In this document: positions 24,024 through 35,035 of the stretch, piece by piece
How positions within the stretch are numbered: position 1 is the first letter of the stretch
Layout of the letters: each line of letters opens with the position of its first letter
DNA from: Massospora cicadina
Taxonomy: Eukaryota; Entomophthoromycota; Entomophthoromycetes; Entomophthorales; Entomophthoraceae
NCBI GenBank assembly: GCA_022478985.1
Contig: JAKSZP010012129.1
Coordinates: forward strand, 1-64,000
Direction of reading: 5' to 3'
DNA: 64,000 bases
Program-made: the position numbers and the translations under genes
Notes under the pieces: model-generated
Seen by the model: only the letters and a program-made list of their open reading frames with translations
Database searches by the model: none
What the model was told of the DNA's origin: nothing

Positions 24024-24486
24024 TGTCACGATTCCAATATGACTGGACGATAAGCCCCAAGTCCATATGGTGGAATGAATGGAATCATCTGGAATTTAAC
24101 TGTACTGGTAATCTAAGCGCTTCAAAATGAGGCATTTGGTGAATTGAGAGGATTTATGCCAAGATTTAATACAAATGAGATCAATTTGGAAAGGGAAGCA
24201 GAAATGAAGAGTACCAAGCTGAAGATGCATCCAGCTGGGGAAACCAAGGTATAAAGAGTATGATGGAAGATAAAAGGTTTCAGAGGTTTTTATGGGAAAA
24301 GAAGCGCAGATAAAATCAGAAACTATATTATAATAAAGGTGTAAATAAGGGGTGATAGCTCCTGTGATATTAATAAGTTTGTTATATAGTCAGCGATCTT
24401 CATATTGTCCGATTTGGTTGCTCAGTGGCTCATACCCTGTGTAAAATCAACTTGGCGGAATCAAGACCAAACGCCAAGAATTAACA
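24024..24486 (+). repeat. 3' LTR of the nested gypsy
   Basis: 463 bp from TGTCACGATTCC to AAGAATTAACA. It aligns with 18354-18819 but differs at roughly one position in ten over the first 130 bases, by eye. Confidence 0.92.
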
Positions 24487-24770
24487 AGAAACAAGATGAC
24501 CTACTCTTTTTTTAGCATTATTGGTGCCCAACCCAAAAGGGGGAGCCGCCACGCATAAGATGGCCTACTCTTTCAACCTCTAAAATTGGCAATATAGTTA
24601 GCTATAGTGAAACTTAAGGCTTTGGACAAAGGAATAAGTTAGACAAGCTCTGGGTTAGACCATTCAAGATTTTTAATAAGTTGGCATTGGATGTCTATAC
24701 TATGAAAGACCTCTTGAATGGTAACATAGTAATCAAGTGCATGCTAAGTTTCTAAAAGCATGTAGAAAAT
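24487..24770 (+). pseudogene. pol: Old gypsy integrase C-terminus, resumed after the insertion
   Basis: After the AGAAA duplication the frame reads GFGQRNKLDKLWVRPFKIF then LALDVYTMKDLLNGNIV (about 24610-24730). It parallels GFGWKNKLSDVWV and GIDVYTIKEPAGGQVI at the end of the nested element's integrase. This shows that 24487 onwards belongs to the interrupted older element. Confidence 0.75.
24510..24556 (-). mobile_element. 47-bp insertion with 17-bp flanking duplication
   Basis: AAGATGACCTACTCTTT (24493-24509) and AAGATGGCCTACTCTTT (24557-24573) flank a 47-bp segment. On the minus strand the segment ends in AATAATGCTAAAA. The arrangement fits a severely 5'-truncated non-LTR retrotransposition event. 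Confidence 0.4.
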
Positions 24771-25125
24771 TAGCAAAACAAATTTTTTTGTTATATATAT
24801 ATATATTTGTACTAATATTATAATCTCATAATTTAGACTTTGCTTGATGCCATCAATTTATTCATTAATGAAAGTCAAACATTTAATTAAAGTGCTTTTC
24901 AGTCAATTTATTCAGCAATAAATGTTGAAGACTATTTAGCGCCTTGACATGAGTTTTAGGCGTTGGTTACCTTCCATATTTTCTGACAGTTTCTGGAGGT
25001 GGGGGTTGTAAGATGTATCTATTGTTATGTCATCAATGATGAACTAAGTCATAAAGCACCAATATTTCTAGCTTGTGGTAACAATATCTTTTGAGAAAAA
25101 GGTAATTTGTTTAAGACAAGTTTGG

Positions 25126-25959
25126 TGTTGAAATTTTAACCAGATTATGCTGTTTCTAATATGTTTTTTATCTATTTGAGGCAATCTGACTAGGGGACAG
25201 GCTTTACCAAAAGATAGAAAGAAAGAATTGACATGAAACCTGAGCAGGGTAACTCCATCAAAGAAAGTTTTCCACCTCTGGATGGGACTTGGATTTTTCT
25301 GGTTATGTCATGGATAAGGTTTTCAGGTTATTAGACCTACTAACTGCCAATAGCTTCCTTTGGCTGGCACCCCAATCAATGTGTGAAGGGCAGAAATTAA
25401 GCCCACAACATTCAGGTTGGTATCCATACACCCTACCAACTTGCCTTCCACCCCCACTGTTTCTAATATGTTCTATAACTATTTTTTTATATAAACAAGT
25501 GCAATTACCAAATTACTTACCTATTTAAAAGATTTAGACTTCCTTATCTGAAAGCTACAAATTAGCTCTTATTTTGATTGTTCAACCAATATAAGCTATT
25601 TTAATGATCATACTTTATTAGAATATTGGGCTGAACTGCCATAAGATCTAATGTTTCTAACACATGCAATCACTGTTGTTATTGGTTTGCCAACCATATG
25701 GCTATATATTATATACTTAATATTATATTTTTCCAATCTTTTAGAGACAGGATTAATTTGTTTATAAAATTTATATACCTCACTTCCCCCTAAGCTATAT
25801 AGATAGTTGCGAAATCTTTATTAAATTAACTTTTTAATTTTGCAGCAATGCCTGCGTTATAAGACTTAGAATGGCAAATCGAATCCCTGATCCCCACTGG
25901 TACAACTGCTATTTTAATTTATAGATCACTGAGGACTTATGGCCTCAGTTTTCATAACA
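25126..25959 (+). repeat. 3' LTR of the old gypsy element, with a SINE inside
   Basis: Starts TGTTGAAATTTTAACCAG and aligns with the 5' LTR at 12970. It is interrupted by a SINE plus 16-bp duplication (25150-25472). Clear similarity runs to about 25760. The end is placed at TTTTCATAACA (25959) by analogy with TTTTCAACA of the 5' LTR and is uncertain. Confidence 0.65.
25166..25456 (-). mobile_element. SINE copy 2, tRNA-headed, minus strand
   Basis: 291 bp, reverse complement of the SINE at 49453-49737 over its whole length. It is flanked by an exact 16-bp duplication, CTGTTTCTAATATGTT (25150-25165 and 25457-25472). Its tRNA-like head, on the minus strand, lies at the right end, and the LINE-like tail at the left end (AGGGGACAGGC in plus orientation). 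It split the 3' LTR of the old gypsy. Confidence 0.9.
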
Positions 25960-28900
25960 TAATATATTCTTAATCTCAATATCCTACTTTGCTCCATATC
26001 ACTGTAAAAGAATTAGTAATAGTGTTTTTTATTATTATGGCCATCTACTAGTGTCTTGATTGATTTAGCATATTTCTACTGTCAGATATCATGAGATCAG
26101 ACATGATTGTAAGAATAACAACCATTAAACTCTTAAACAGAATTGATGACTATAGCTGCAAAGGGGCCTAAAGAAGCTACCTTAATTAAATACACAGGAA
26201 AAATGGTAGTCAGCAATTGCTCAAACCAATAATGGGAAAATTCCGTTAGATTAATTTGAGCCTAGGATACCCTGAGATGAAATCCTGCAAAATTGTAATG
26301 AAGGATCATTAGAAGGTCAGGAAACAATTACTTAAGGTTTCACTTGAGGTAGTAAATTAAGATGAACCTGAAAAAGGGTAAGAATCAAGCATTTGACCAC
26401 CAATTGACCTAAGTGATACCAAGTCTCATATGAATTGGTACATTCAACAATTATTTTTACCCTATCAAAAATATGCTACTAAGGCATTATACCATCTAGA
26501 ACGCCTTGTATGACCAAGAGTTCCCATATGGATTTCCACCTCTATTACTCTTTTAAACCTTTTCCTTTTATATTTTTTAAAAATTGGGACTTTCAATAAT
26601 TGTTAAAGACCAATAGCTCCCAAAATTTAACTGCATAGATTTTTAATGTGCACAATTTGCTTTGTTTGATAGTAGTTGATAGTTATTTGATAATAGGTTG
26701 ACGACTATTTCCTTAGTTGTATAGATAAGCCTGATATGGTCCAACGCTAGACCTGTAATTCTCCATGAAATACTGCTGATGTCAACTATAGGGATTTCTT
26801 CCCTTATACGCCTAACTTGATCCACTCTCAGATCCAGAAATTTACAACCTTTCTTCTCATCATGCTGAGTCTGCAGAGATTCTCTTCTAAGTTCAGCTTC
26901 TCTTCTAAGGATTCTTGATCCTTACTCTTTATAAAACAAAATAGTCCACAATTATTGTATACTAAATCAATAATTTTCTGAAGATGAATAGAACTTAAAA
27001 CAATTATTGATCTCTAAATCAATGTTTAAACTTAATTTGTGAACTTAATGTTTGAACTTGGTGTTTTTATTGATGTGAATTGTTAGGGAATTTATAGAGG
27101 GAATTTAGCGCCCAACTCTTCACTTGGTGACTCAGCCATGAATCAGCAGCCGTTGCCATTAAACTTCATTCTGATGTCTTACCAGCGATGGTCTTCTCCA
27201 TCTGGTTAAGATTCCTTTATTGCATATCCTTAAGACCTAAAACGGACAGAGCCAGAAAAGGTTTCCCTAATGTTTCACGCTTGATCACAGTGACGTACCA
27301 TATTTGGCTAATAACCTGCTTAGGTAATGAAACTCTTTACCCATTATGGCAGGTCACAAACCAACTGATAAATTCACTAGTTGCAGGTGGCAACACTCGC
27401 CCCACAACTTCTACTTAAATTCCCAATCAGTCAGTGTTAAAACCTGACCAATTCCTGTTGGTACACCTGATAGTTAATCAATGATCAACTATCAGATGCC
27501 CCCATTTCGTTGGCAACTCTACCTAACGAGATCTTAAGCATTCATATGGATCAATCCCCTGCAGATCTGAACTTGGCGAATTACCTAAAATCCACCAAAC
27601 ATCATTAACCTAAAATCAGGGTCAACTGATATCTAATTCACTCACCATCGGGAATTATTCCCTAGAAATCCAACAGGTTATCTAGGAAGCTAGAAAGGTG
27701 AGCAAAAATCCCAACAGGGTATATATTGTAAAATATGCCATATAAAAATCCCTATTCTATACTATGATAAAGTTACATTATTAATTATATATCTCGTTTT
27801 TGATGATTGAGCTTAAAGTTTATTTTTCTGTACTTGATATAGGATGGATAATCTAGCTGATGGGACAAAAGCGGTGACTTGGCACCCTTTAAAATAAACA
27901 ATATACTATTCATGTGTTGTAGATGGCTTCAAGTATTAATTGTTGGGCTTCTTGGTCACAGCACCATTGAGCTCAAAAATAGAAGCTAAAAGCATTGGAG
28001 CTAAATGGCTGAACAATTATTAAGTGTCAAAGCGATTCTAAAATTGTAAGAAGTATGAACTTTCTTATCCATGATACTAACATTAAGTAGCTACCCCTCA
28101 GTTATATTTAACGTGGTAAAGTAGATGTGGTAGAAACTTTGCTCATTAGCCTTCATGGCCATTAAAAGATTCTCCTAGATAGACAACTAAAAAATGAAGT
28201 TGAGGCCATATAAGTTCTGAAAGATACTGTAAAAGCCACCATTTATTTCTGTTTTGTTTCATTTTTACACAATATGGATGCCCCTGAATCTTACTTTTTA
28301 TAACATGATTAACTTTATGTTCCAGGTAGTAAATGAATTTAACATCCTTATTTTGAGAATAATTAAAATCTGATTCTTTCTATAGACCTTTGATTATGGG
28401 AAGTTAAACGTGTAATGTACCATTGGTATAATCTTTTTCAGTATGGTTGAAACTATTTTTATGCACCTGAAATATTCTCTATTTGGCGCCTTACTGGTGA
28501 ATAATAAAGTTATCATAGAACAAACAAGACATCATTCTATTAGGCCCTCTATGGGAGGGAACCTTGCCTACACAGTAGCATACAACCATTTCTTGAAGCG
28601 TCCACACACAGTAAGCAAAGCTAACCATGTGGGAACTGTCAGATAAAATTATTTATTTGGGTATTTGCTAATTATGATATCCTTTCAACTACATCTAGCC
28701 AAAGACTTATCTAATTCACAATAACCAGAACTTCCAACCTTTCAGATAGGAGCCTTGTTGTTAATGTAATATACTAAACAGAAAGCTGTCCTAAAGGCTT
28801 GATTTTTTGTTTAGGTTCCTTATTGCTTAACTCATAAAGTAGATTTCAGATACTCTATAGAAGACATCAATTAGAGTACTATGTTAAAACAGATCTATGT

Positions 28901-29820
28901 TAGTTACTTTGTCTTATAATCCCATATGATAGGATCTATAAGTGCACTGTATGCTCTTAAAATGAGGAATAAATCTAAACTTCCAACTCTTAAATTTAGT
29001 CCACATGGATCAGTCACTGACAGAACTCCTTCATCCATAAATCCCAGAGAAGAGAAGGCTAAGAGAGTTACAATTATGAGCTTCCACAAGGAATTAATCG
29101 CTCCATACACCCAATATTAAAATGATTGAAAGAGACTTCCTAGTTTCTGGCAATGTGTTCAATGAGGTCTAGAATAATGGGACATGATTCATCAGACTCA
29201 GCAAACAAAGTAATAAAATGTTCAACCCTAATTCTGGAACAGCATGGAAGATCCTGGAATGATAGACATAAAATTATCTATTACCACAGAGTTCACATGA
29301 ACCATTTAAATAGCAATCACTATTAGTATAACAAAAGTTTCTAGATTTTCATATATTTATATATTGCGCACTTTAGTTTTGTTCTGTTGATAGTTTTTGA
29401 AAAAATGTAGATCTGGTCTACCACGTAGAATGCAGTAGTTATAACCTTCTAACTACATAAATGACTACTCCATCATACCTAGTAGAACCTTTTGACGCCT
29501 CCATCCCAAGAAAAAAAAATGAATTAACTGAACATCTCCAAGACCCAAAAAAGCAATATCCCCAGACTAACGTGTGTATAAGTCTAAGAAACGAGAAGTT
29601 ACTATGTAAATTACCATCAGGAGTCACTTGGGTAGATTCAGAATCACTTATCTCATAATTCTCAAATTAAAGTCTGTCTAAAATTTTAAAGCAAAGATCA
29701 AGTTCAACTAGACTAAAGTAGTTAAATAGTTATGATGCGTCTCAATTTATTTGTGGCAAGTTCATACCATATATTGTGGGTTTTTTACATGGTGAGTTTC
29801 CTAGTATTTTGACTTTCTAA
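25960..29820. other. AT-rich DNA without recognised genes
   Basis: Only short frames occur (26643-26825 minus, 27188-27418 plus, 28443-28646 plus and others), with unfamiliar translations. The missing gag of the chromovirus was looked for here on the minus strand and not seen. Confidence 0.5.
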
Positions 29821-30392
29821 AAAAGAAATTAATTACTATTTAAAACTTCATTAACATACTTATTATTGGCCGCCAGGGTGGCATCTCTGGAGGCACATTT
29901 TTCTAAAGGCAGGGCTTCAAAGTTTACAAAGTTGGATGAGGCTTTAGATATTTATTTAAAACATGACTAGTAAATAAATAAAGGTATATTAGATAGACTG
30001 TTGTAGAAAGTACTTAATTAAGAAAATATTATTACTATTCAAAGTTCTAAGATAAAAAAAGATAGAATAATGGGAATTGATTAGATTAAGGTAATAAAAA
30101 GATAATTTGGTTTTAGATTATATCTTTAGGAATACAACAGAAAGGATTTGATCCTGATATCCAGCATTGCATTAGTCTGTCTGATGATTGATGAGAAGAT
30201 CATCAATGCTCTCCAATGTACTTCATGGGAACAATATAGCATCACTAAGTATCAATATAAACACAACATAAGAAACTAAATTAAATCTTATATTCTAGAT
30301 AGCAATGCATTGGTGACTCTGAGAGGTAAATTTTGATTAAGAATTTCCATTCAACACAAATTAATTCCTATGTCAAAAATGGAAAATGCACA
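29821..30392 (+). repeat. Ancient repeat Rep-A, copy 1, left part
   Basis: Aligns with 44790-45244 (for example GGCTT..AAGTTTA, ACAACAGAAAGGATT, TTAGTCTGTCTGATGATT, GTACTTCATGGGAACA). The start of the right part of copy 2 (54670-54760) matches its end. It has protein-like fragments (KFTKLDEALDIYLKHD, SLSDD, TSWEQYS), suggesting an old retroelement gag-like frame. The left border is approximate. The LINE derivative enters at 30393. Confidence 0.6.
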
Positions 30393-32317
30393 AATTTTCT
30401 TTCCGCTCAACATTAATTTTGAGCGAATTTATTAAAAAAATATCCGTTAACTTTCCATCGCCACCTTCACCATATCAGTTTCCATTTTATGTCAGCGGAT
30501 CCGCCACCTGCTGCCCCATGCTGGGGCAGCAGCGCTCCACTTGCTAGCGTTTTCCGCCCTGCAGGCAAACGTGTGCGAACTTGCTCATCCAGTCTGCCTA
30601 ATGCATCAGGTCAATTTTTCCCTCCTAAGGACTTATCATTACACTTAGCGCGAGTACACCCAACCCGCCCCCACCCACTAGCCCTACCTTGATCCAATAG
30701 TTGCTTTTGCCTCCAAGTTGAATATGAGCATCTCTTACCATATGCTGACAAAGCAATAATTGAGCTGGCTTCATCCACATTTTCACCAGTGGGATTTATT
30801 GACTTCTGCCATTATAAGGGCTATTTTAATATTGGTTTTCCCACTAAAGAGGACGCAGCTGTAGCAGCATCTACGCCCTTAATATATTAAAACACTCCTA
30901 TTTACATAACCTGTACATGCCTCCCCAGTGACACCACAATGGTGGTGACCTTTGCAAACCTTCCTTCACACCTTCCGCCTCAAACACTCTATGAAGAACT
31001 GATGATGGGGATATCCAAATATGGTACAAACCCCATCCTCCACTTCCTGGTCCCAAGTGGAGCTGAGCGGTTAGCAGCACCACGGGCAATGGCCACCATC
31101 ACCCCCCACCAACCAACTGTAACCCAGCACATCCCTCCACGTGCCCATATCCCATATGCACCAGAACACTTCTTTTGGGCTTGTGTTGACAATGGCCACA
31201 CCATTTGTCCCCTAAGCCATGAGTTGGATCATTCCAAGAAAACCTGTAGTTTCAACTTAAAACTAGTGGATTCCGCCAAGCCCACACATGGGGCCGCACA
31301 ATCAGCGTTTGAGTGAAGATTTTGGCTGCCCCCACCCCCTCCATCTGAACGCTCAAAAACAACAAAATCTTTGCAACCACAGCCCAAGCCAGCCTAATGT
31401 AAAATAATCTACCCAATCAGGAGCAGGTTTGGACCCATCTTCAGTTCAACTAATTTACACCCCAAAAATTACCCAACAAAAACCTCGTCCATCTGGGTCA
31501 ATCATGCTCAATCAAAATCCCTGGGACCTATTGGATGAAATTACTTAATCTGGGGAAATTGTACCTCCTCCCGACTTTCCAATCAATTTGGAATCATATA
31601 TACCTTCAGATTTCGATGCCCCATTACCAACTCAGAAATATATCCCCAAACCCACTGCTACCCCATTTTTGAGTAACAATCAACTTGCTGAAGCTGCTGT
31701 GACCTCCCCTGATAGACGCCATCTCCATGAAGCCATGGCACAATCTGTCACTCAATTTGATGAGGGGCTACATTTAATCCGTTAACCTGATGATTTCCCT
31801 ACAGTTGCCAAGGAGGAGATTGAATGATTAAGGGAAACTGCCATCTCTGCTCTCAAGCATGTTGTTGCACTGGCAGAATTTTCCCCCACCACGCGCATCA
31901 CCAGAGCCAATATAATAAAATTTTCTCAGCTTCCCAATGCATGCATACAAGCTGAACACCATGTTGCCAAATTCCTAGAGGCTATGCTCCAGGCCAGCTT
32001 TTTAGCAATGAACTTAACCCTTTTCCATTTTTCCTCAACCCACATCCTGCGGATGCCTCAAACCCTCTGCTCTCAGCTTTAGCCCATCACTTCATTAATG
32101 AAGAGTAAATTGATAAGCTGTCTGAAACCCCCTTTCATTCCCCTCCACCATGGTGGGATAAGCGGTCCACAACTGCTACATTGGTTGGCTTGGTTTTCCT
32201 TTTTGTTTTGGTGTTCCACCACTCATTTAGGGCTTTTGGTTTGAGTCTTTTTGGTTGATTTTGTATTGGTAATGTCCATCCCATGGTCGGCTTACCTCAA
32301 ATAAATTTAAATAATGA
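30393..32317 (+). mobile_element. ORF1-only LINE derivative
   Basis: A 1.9 kb insertion in Rep-A flanked by AAAATGCACA (30383-30392 and 32318-32327). Its 3' end carries the LINE tail (AATGTCCATCCCATGGTCGG at about 32271, then CAAATAAATTTAAA). The interior has only an ORF1-like coding stretch; no endonuclease or RT motif is present. It resembles HAL1-type derivatives of mammalian L1, which keep ORF1 and lose ORF2. The 5' part differs from the two full-length LINE copies in this window. Confidence 0.8.
30489..31784 (+). pseudogene. ORF1 of the LINE derivative
   Basis: Broken frames in one direction. GYFNIGFPTKEDAAVAAS (about 30820-30880) parallels the sequence before the RRM-like part of ORF1 in the LINE at 60 kb. 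The frame 30939-31316 starts MVVTFANLPSHLPPQTLYEE, matching VTFSNLPTTVDPESL of that ORF1, a likely RRM strand-helix unit. Further on, ICPLSHELDHSKKTC (about 31204-31250) is a CX2CX4HX4C zinc knuckle with the second Cys changed to Ser. ORF1 proteins bind the element RNA. Stops interrupt it at about 30690, 30888 and 31316. Confidence 0.65.
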
Positions 32318-32629
32318 AAAATGCACAGGTGCTTTGGTAGGTGGAGCGCTAGGAAGCCAATTTATATCAATTTTGTTTATTAGTTAAGTCAGCGTTATTA
32401 GTCATTTGATGCTATGTACTTAAGATTAAGAATGATTTTGGACCTTATGTTTAATGTAGCATCATTTTACATGTTAACAATAGTAATTTTAGTTTGTGAC
32501 TAATTCAATGAATGAATAAATTAAAATACCAAATTCAAGGCTTCTCACTTACTAGGGGTAAGCCCAATAATTCCTCTAAGCCTTGATCAGAAATGGAAAT
32601 TAGTAAGATCATTTTAATATATTTTGGGG
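32318..32629 (+). repeat. Rep-A, copy 1, middle part
   Basis: Aligns with about 54785-55130 (GTGCTTT..TAGGTGGA.CGCTA, then TTATTAGTCATTT.ATGCT). It lies between the LINE derivative and the minus-strand gypsy, which enters at 32630. The repeat resumes at 42482. Confidence 0.65.
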
Positions 32630-33650
32630 TGTGGGATCCACCAATGGATGCCACAAATATTTTCTCAGAGTGAGAATCTTACTTTTTAATAAAAGTATAA
32701 AATAACGCTTTATTAAAGTTTTTCTATGTTTTTATTGTTTTAAGCGGGGCAAGACCAAGAAAGGTCCTTTTCTCAATACTAGTTTTTCCTATTTAAACTA
32801 GTTCAGATTTCGAGACCATGGTATTTGAGGCAAAAGCATATAAAGCTGAGTCATCTAAATTAGGAAATATAGGCTTTCAGCATATCAGATCAAGGATAAA
32901 TATTTTGAGGCAAAACTGACCTGTGCGGTAACAATTTGATGAATTGTATCCAATTACCAGTGAGTAAATCTTTTCACCTTGGCGGTGGTCAGACTCATGT
33001 AGTAATGATTGATAATTTTTACCATATCATCATTGAGTAAAATCTTCACACCTTGGCGGTGGTCAGACTCAGGTGGTAATGATTGGTTAAATTACACCCT
33101 ATTATCGTTGAGTAATATCTTCTCACCTTGGCGGTGGTCAGACTCATGTGGTAATAATTGGTTAATTCATACCCAATCATCGATGGGTAAAATCTTTGTA
33201 CCTCGGTGGTGGTCTAACTCAGGTTGTAATGATTGGTTTATTTGTACCCAATCATCAATGGGTAAAATCTTCTCACCTCAGGAGGGTTCAGATCTGAGTG
33301 GTAATGATTGGTTAAATTTTCACCCATTCATCAATGGGTAAAATCTTCTCACCTCAGTGGTGGGCAGACTCGTGTGGTATCAAACACCCTGAATTTGGCT
33401 GAGAAGTCAGAGCAATCCTATTATTAGTTATTACCTTTTTAAGCCAATTTTTGTGATAAACTGTATTTTCCTGATAGTTAGGATTCCACCAATAATCTGC
33501 CAAGGTCTTTTTGCCGTTGGTACTCATATCATTATTAAACACAATATTATTTGATGATTGGGCAGGAGATGGGCCAATCATGGTAGCAGATTTGGGAGCA
33601 CTAATACCTCCAACATTCTTTTTCTTAAGTGAGAAGGAGAATGTCTGACA
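32630..33650 (-). repeat. 3' LTR of the gypsy derivative
   Basis: 1021 bp; on the plus strand it runs TGTGGGATCCACC...GTCTGACA. It contains a tandem array of about 75-bp units (32945-33376). The interior side is followed by the polypurine tract. It matches the interrupted right LTR throughout. Confidence 0.9.
32945..33376 (-). repeat. Tandem array of about 75-bp units in the LTR
   Basis: Six units; equivalent positions fall at 32981, 33055, 33130, 33205, 33281 and about 33356. Each unit has a GGCGGTGGTCAGACTCA-like block and a TAATGATTGGTTAA block, followed by ACCCAATCATCGATGGGT, whose outer ACCCA/TGGGT form an inverted repeat. The frame 33009-33341 is just this repeat read through (25 codons per unit). 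The other LTR has five units. Confidence 0.85.
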
Positions 33651-33850
33651 TTGCCCCCCTCAAGAATGTTGGGAGGGGTGTAGGGTTGTAAAAAGCGGCC
33701 ATGTACCCAGATAATGATAATTCTTGTAGCCAAAGACCTTATAGAATACTCATTTCCTCTCTTATACATGATGGTAAATGGCCCCTCCCAGTTTGATCCA
33801 AGTTTACCACTTCAGGGAGTTATGTGATTGTGTAATATAAAACCCTATCC
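33578..33850 (-). pseudogene. pol: Integrase C-terminal (SH3-like) remnant
   Basis: The minus strand reads VLDRVLYY, a frame change, then GPFTIMYKRGNEYSIRSL and VHGRFLQPYTPPN. This corresponds to the tail of gypsy integrases (W.GPy.I.....Y.L......hg..LkpY). It is the only integrase part left and connects directly to a linker, not to a catalytic core. Confidence 0.6.
33651..33664 (-). other. Polypurine tract of the gypsy derivative
   Basis: On the minus strand CTTGAGGGGGGCAA, directly next to the 3' LTR. Confidence 0.7.
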
Positions 33851-34442
33851 AACACTTGGTAAGAAGGTAGAGGAGCTCGAAGCTCATTGGCAGCTTGGCC
33901 TTTTTTAGTCACTCTTTTTGCTTGGCTAGACTTTCCAGCATATAATTCTTCAAGAGTCTTGAAATCATCTTTGGGATTAGCCTCAGGATCAGTTATGGGA
34001 CTTTCAGTCGCTTTTGGCTCAGCAGTCTCAACGCTTTCAGTCTCCTCAAGGTTTTTGGTTTGATGACCCCAGCTTTGACTAATTACTTTTTCAGTGTCCG
34101 CTCTCCCAGTTCCACTGTGGCAATCAAAAACATGACCTCGACTGTGAGGATTACTGCGTCCTCTGAGATTCCTCTTTTCTTTATCAGAATGACTACGGGG
34201 GCTGCACATAATTTCAGAATCTAAATCCTCAGTGCGCAAAGGTTTAGACTGAGGTCCGCGAGGGGTAGCATATTGGAAGAGCAATTCTCTTGAGTCTTGG
34301 AACAAGAAATGGCTGCCTCCATGGGCTTAGAGGTAGACTTCACTTTTTTAGGCTGTACTTTGGGAGCCTGAACTTCTCCTTTTAAGTTGGCATCACTTAA
34401 GAGATTAAAGGGGTTTCGGGATATGACTTTCATGTCAACCAC
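33820..34442 (-). pseudogene. Polar linker region between protease and integrase tail
   Basis: Two overlapping minus-strand frames (34221-34442 and 33820-34305, 161 codons) encode a Lys/Glu/Ser/Pro-rich, probably disordered sequence with no RT or RNase H motif. The 161-codon frame ends in LPSYQVLDRVLYYTIT, the start of the integrase tail. It marks the deletion scar or an acquired spacer. Confidence 0.5.
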
Positions 34443-34976
34443 TCATTGTTCACCTGGCTTAATCACCACCTCATCTGCCACAAAATTTGGAATACCATTG
34501 TTAGCCTCTATTGAATTGTGCAATTTCTTAGTGTTACACCTGGAGGTGACATAATGTAAAGGCAAAGCGGAAGAGGGGTATTCAACTAGGCAGGTGTAGT
34601 CATTCTTGATGAGTTCTTTGTTGGATAAGACTAATGGAACTTCGTAGTTCATTAAAGATAGGGACCCTTGTTTCATGTTAATGATGCCTTAATACTCGAT
34701 CATAAACTGAGTACCTATAAGCATATAATAATCGTTATTATCCAAAGCCACTGTGAGGGCCAATAGAATAAGCTTCCCAATACTAATGGGAAGGGATGAG
34801 TAAGCACCCAGTGCGCGGGCGTTGTTAGGACCAGTGGTTCTAAAGTCTTGGTTGTACTCCAAGCCAGGTGCAAGTTTGATCTTTTTCATTAACTTGGAGG
34901 AGATTACGTTCACCAGGAAGCCTGTATCTAAGATAGCCATCACCTGAACTTTTTGGATAACCACTTCGACCTTCAT
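34443..34976 (-). pseudogene. pol: Gypsy derivative aspartic protease
   Basis: The frame 34689-34976 has VQVMAILDTGFLVNVISSKL, the active site with DTG intact, then GAYSSLPISIGKL and NDYYMLIGTQFMIEY, the conserved C-terminal hydrophobic-Gly segment. It ends one codon into a stop, and 34443-34676 continues with an unfamiliar sequence in a shifted frame. The motifs match the protease of the gypsy at 20.5 kb, with the catalytic Asp retained here. Confidence 0.75.
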
Positions 34977-35035
34977 GAGTATCCCCCCAGAAGTGAGTGA
35001 TAGCGCTAAGACCTCTTTAAGATGGAAATTTGAGA

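Larger units (their letters stand above)
18354..24486 (+). mobile_element. Complete but decayed Ty3/gypsy element
   Basis: A 6.1 kb element with two LTRs (18354-18819, 24024-24486), TG...CA ends, a PBS next to the 5' LTR and a purine tract before the 3' LTR. A perfect 5-bp target duplication, AGAAA, flanks it (18349-18353 and 24487-24491). It encodes gag, CCHC, protease, RT, RNase H and integrase on the plus strand, all with scattered stops and frame changes. It sits inside the integrase C-terminus of an older relative, whose sequence resumes at 24487. The two LTRs differ at many positions, so the insertion itself is not recent. Confidence 0.9.
12970..25959 (+). mobile_element. Old Ty3/gypsy element, split by a younger one
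   Basis: The LTRs begin TGTTAGGATTTTGACCAG (12970) and TGTTGAAATTTTAACCAG (25126). The interior carries a zinc knuckle, protease remnant, RT, RNase H and integrase in the usual order. A complete second gypsy element (18354-24486) interrupts the integrase C-terminal part, and the old coding sequence resumes at 24487. The 3' LTR holds a SINE. The left boundary is firm; the right one (about 25959) is approximate because LTR similarity fades after about 25760, and no target duplication was confirmed. Most catalytic residues are lost. Confidence 0.75.

Noticed and set aside
27081..27716. Possible solo LTR (TGTTAGGG...TCCCAACA)
   Set aside because: The ends are suggestive, but no flanking duplication (TGAAT against GGGTA) and no second copy were found in the window.
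33009..33341. 110-codon open frame with internal repeats
   Set aside because: It is the 75-bp LTR array read through; the period is a multiple of three, so the frame stays open by chance.
32945..33376. CRISPR-like array
   Set aside because: The units are contiguous and similar throughout, with no unique spacers, and lie in both LTRs of a eukaryotic element.
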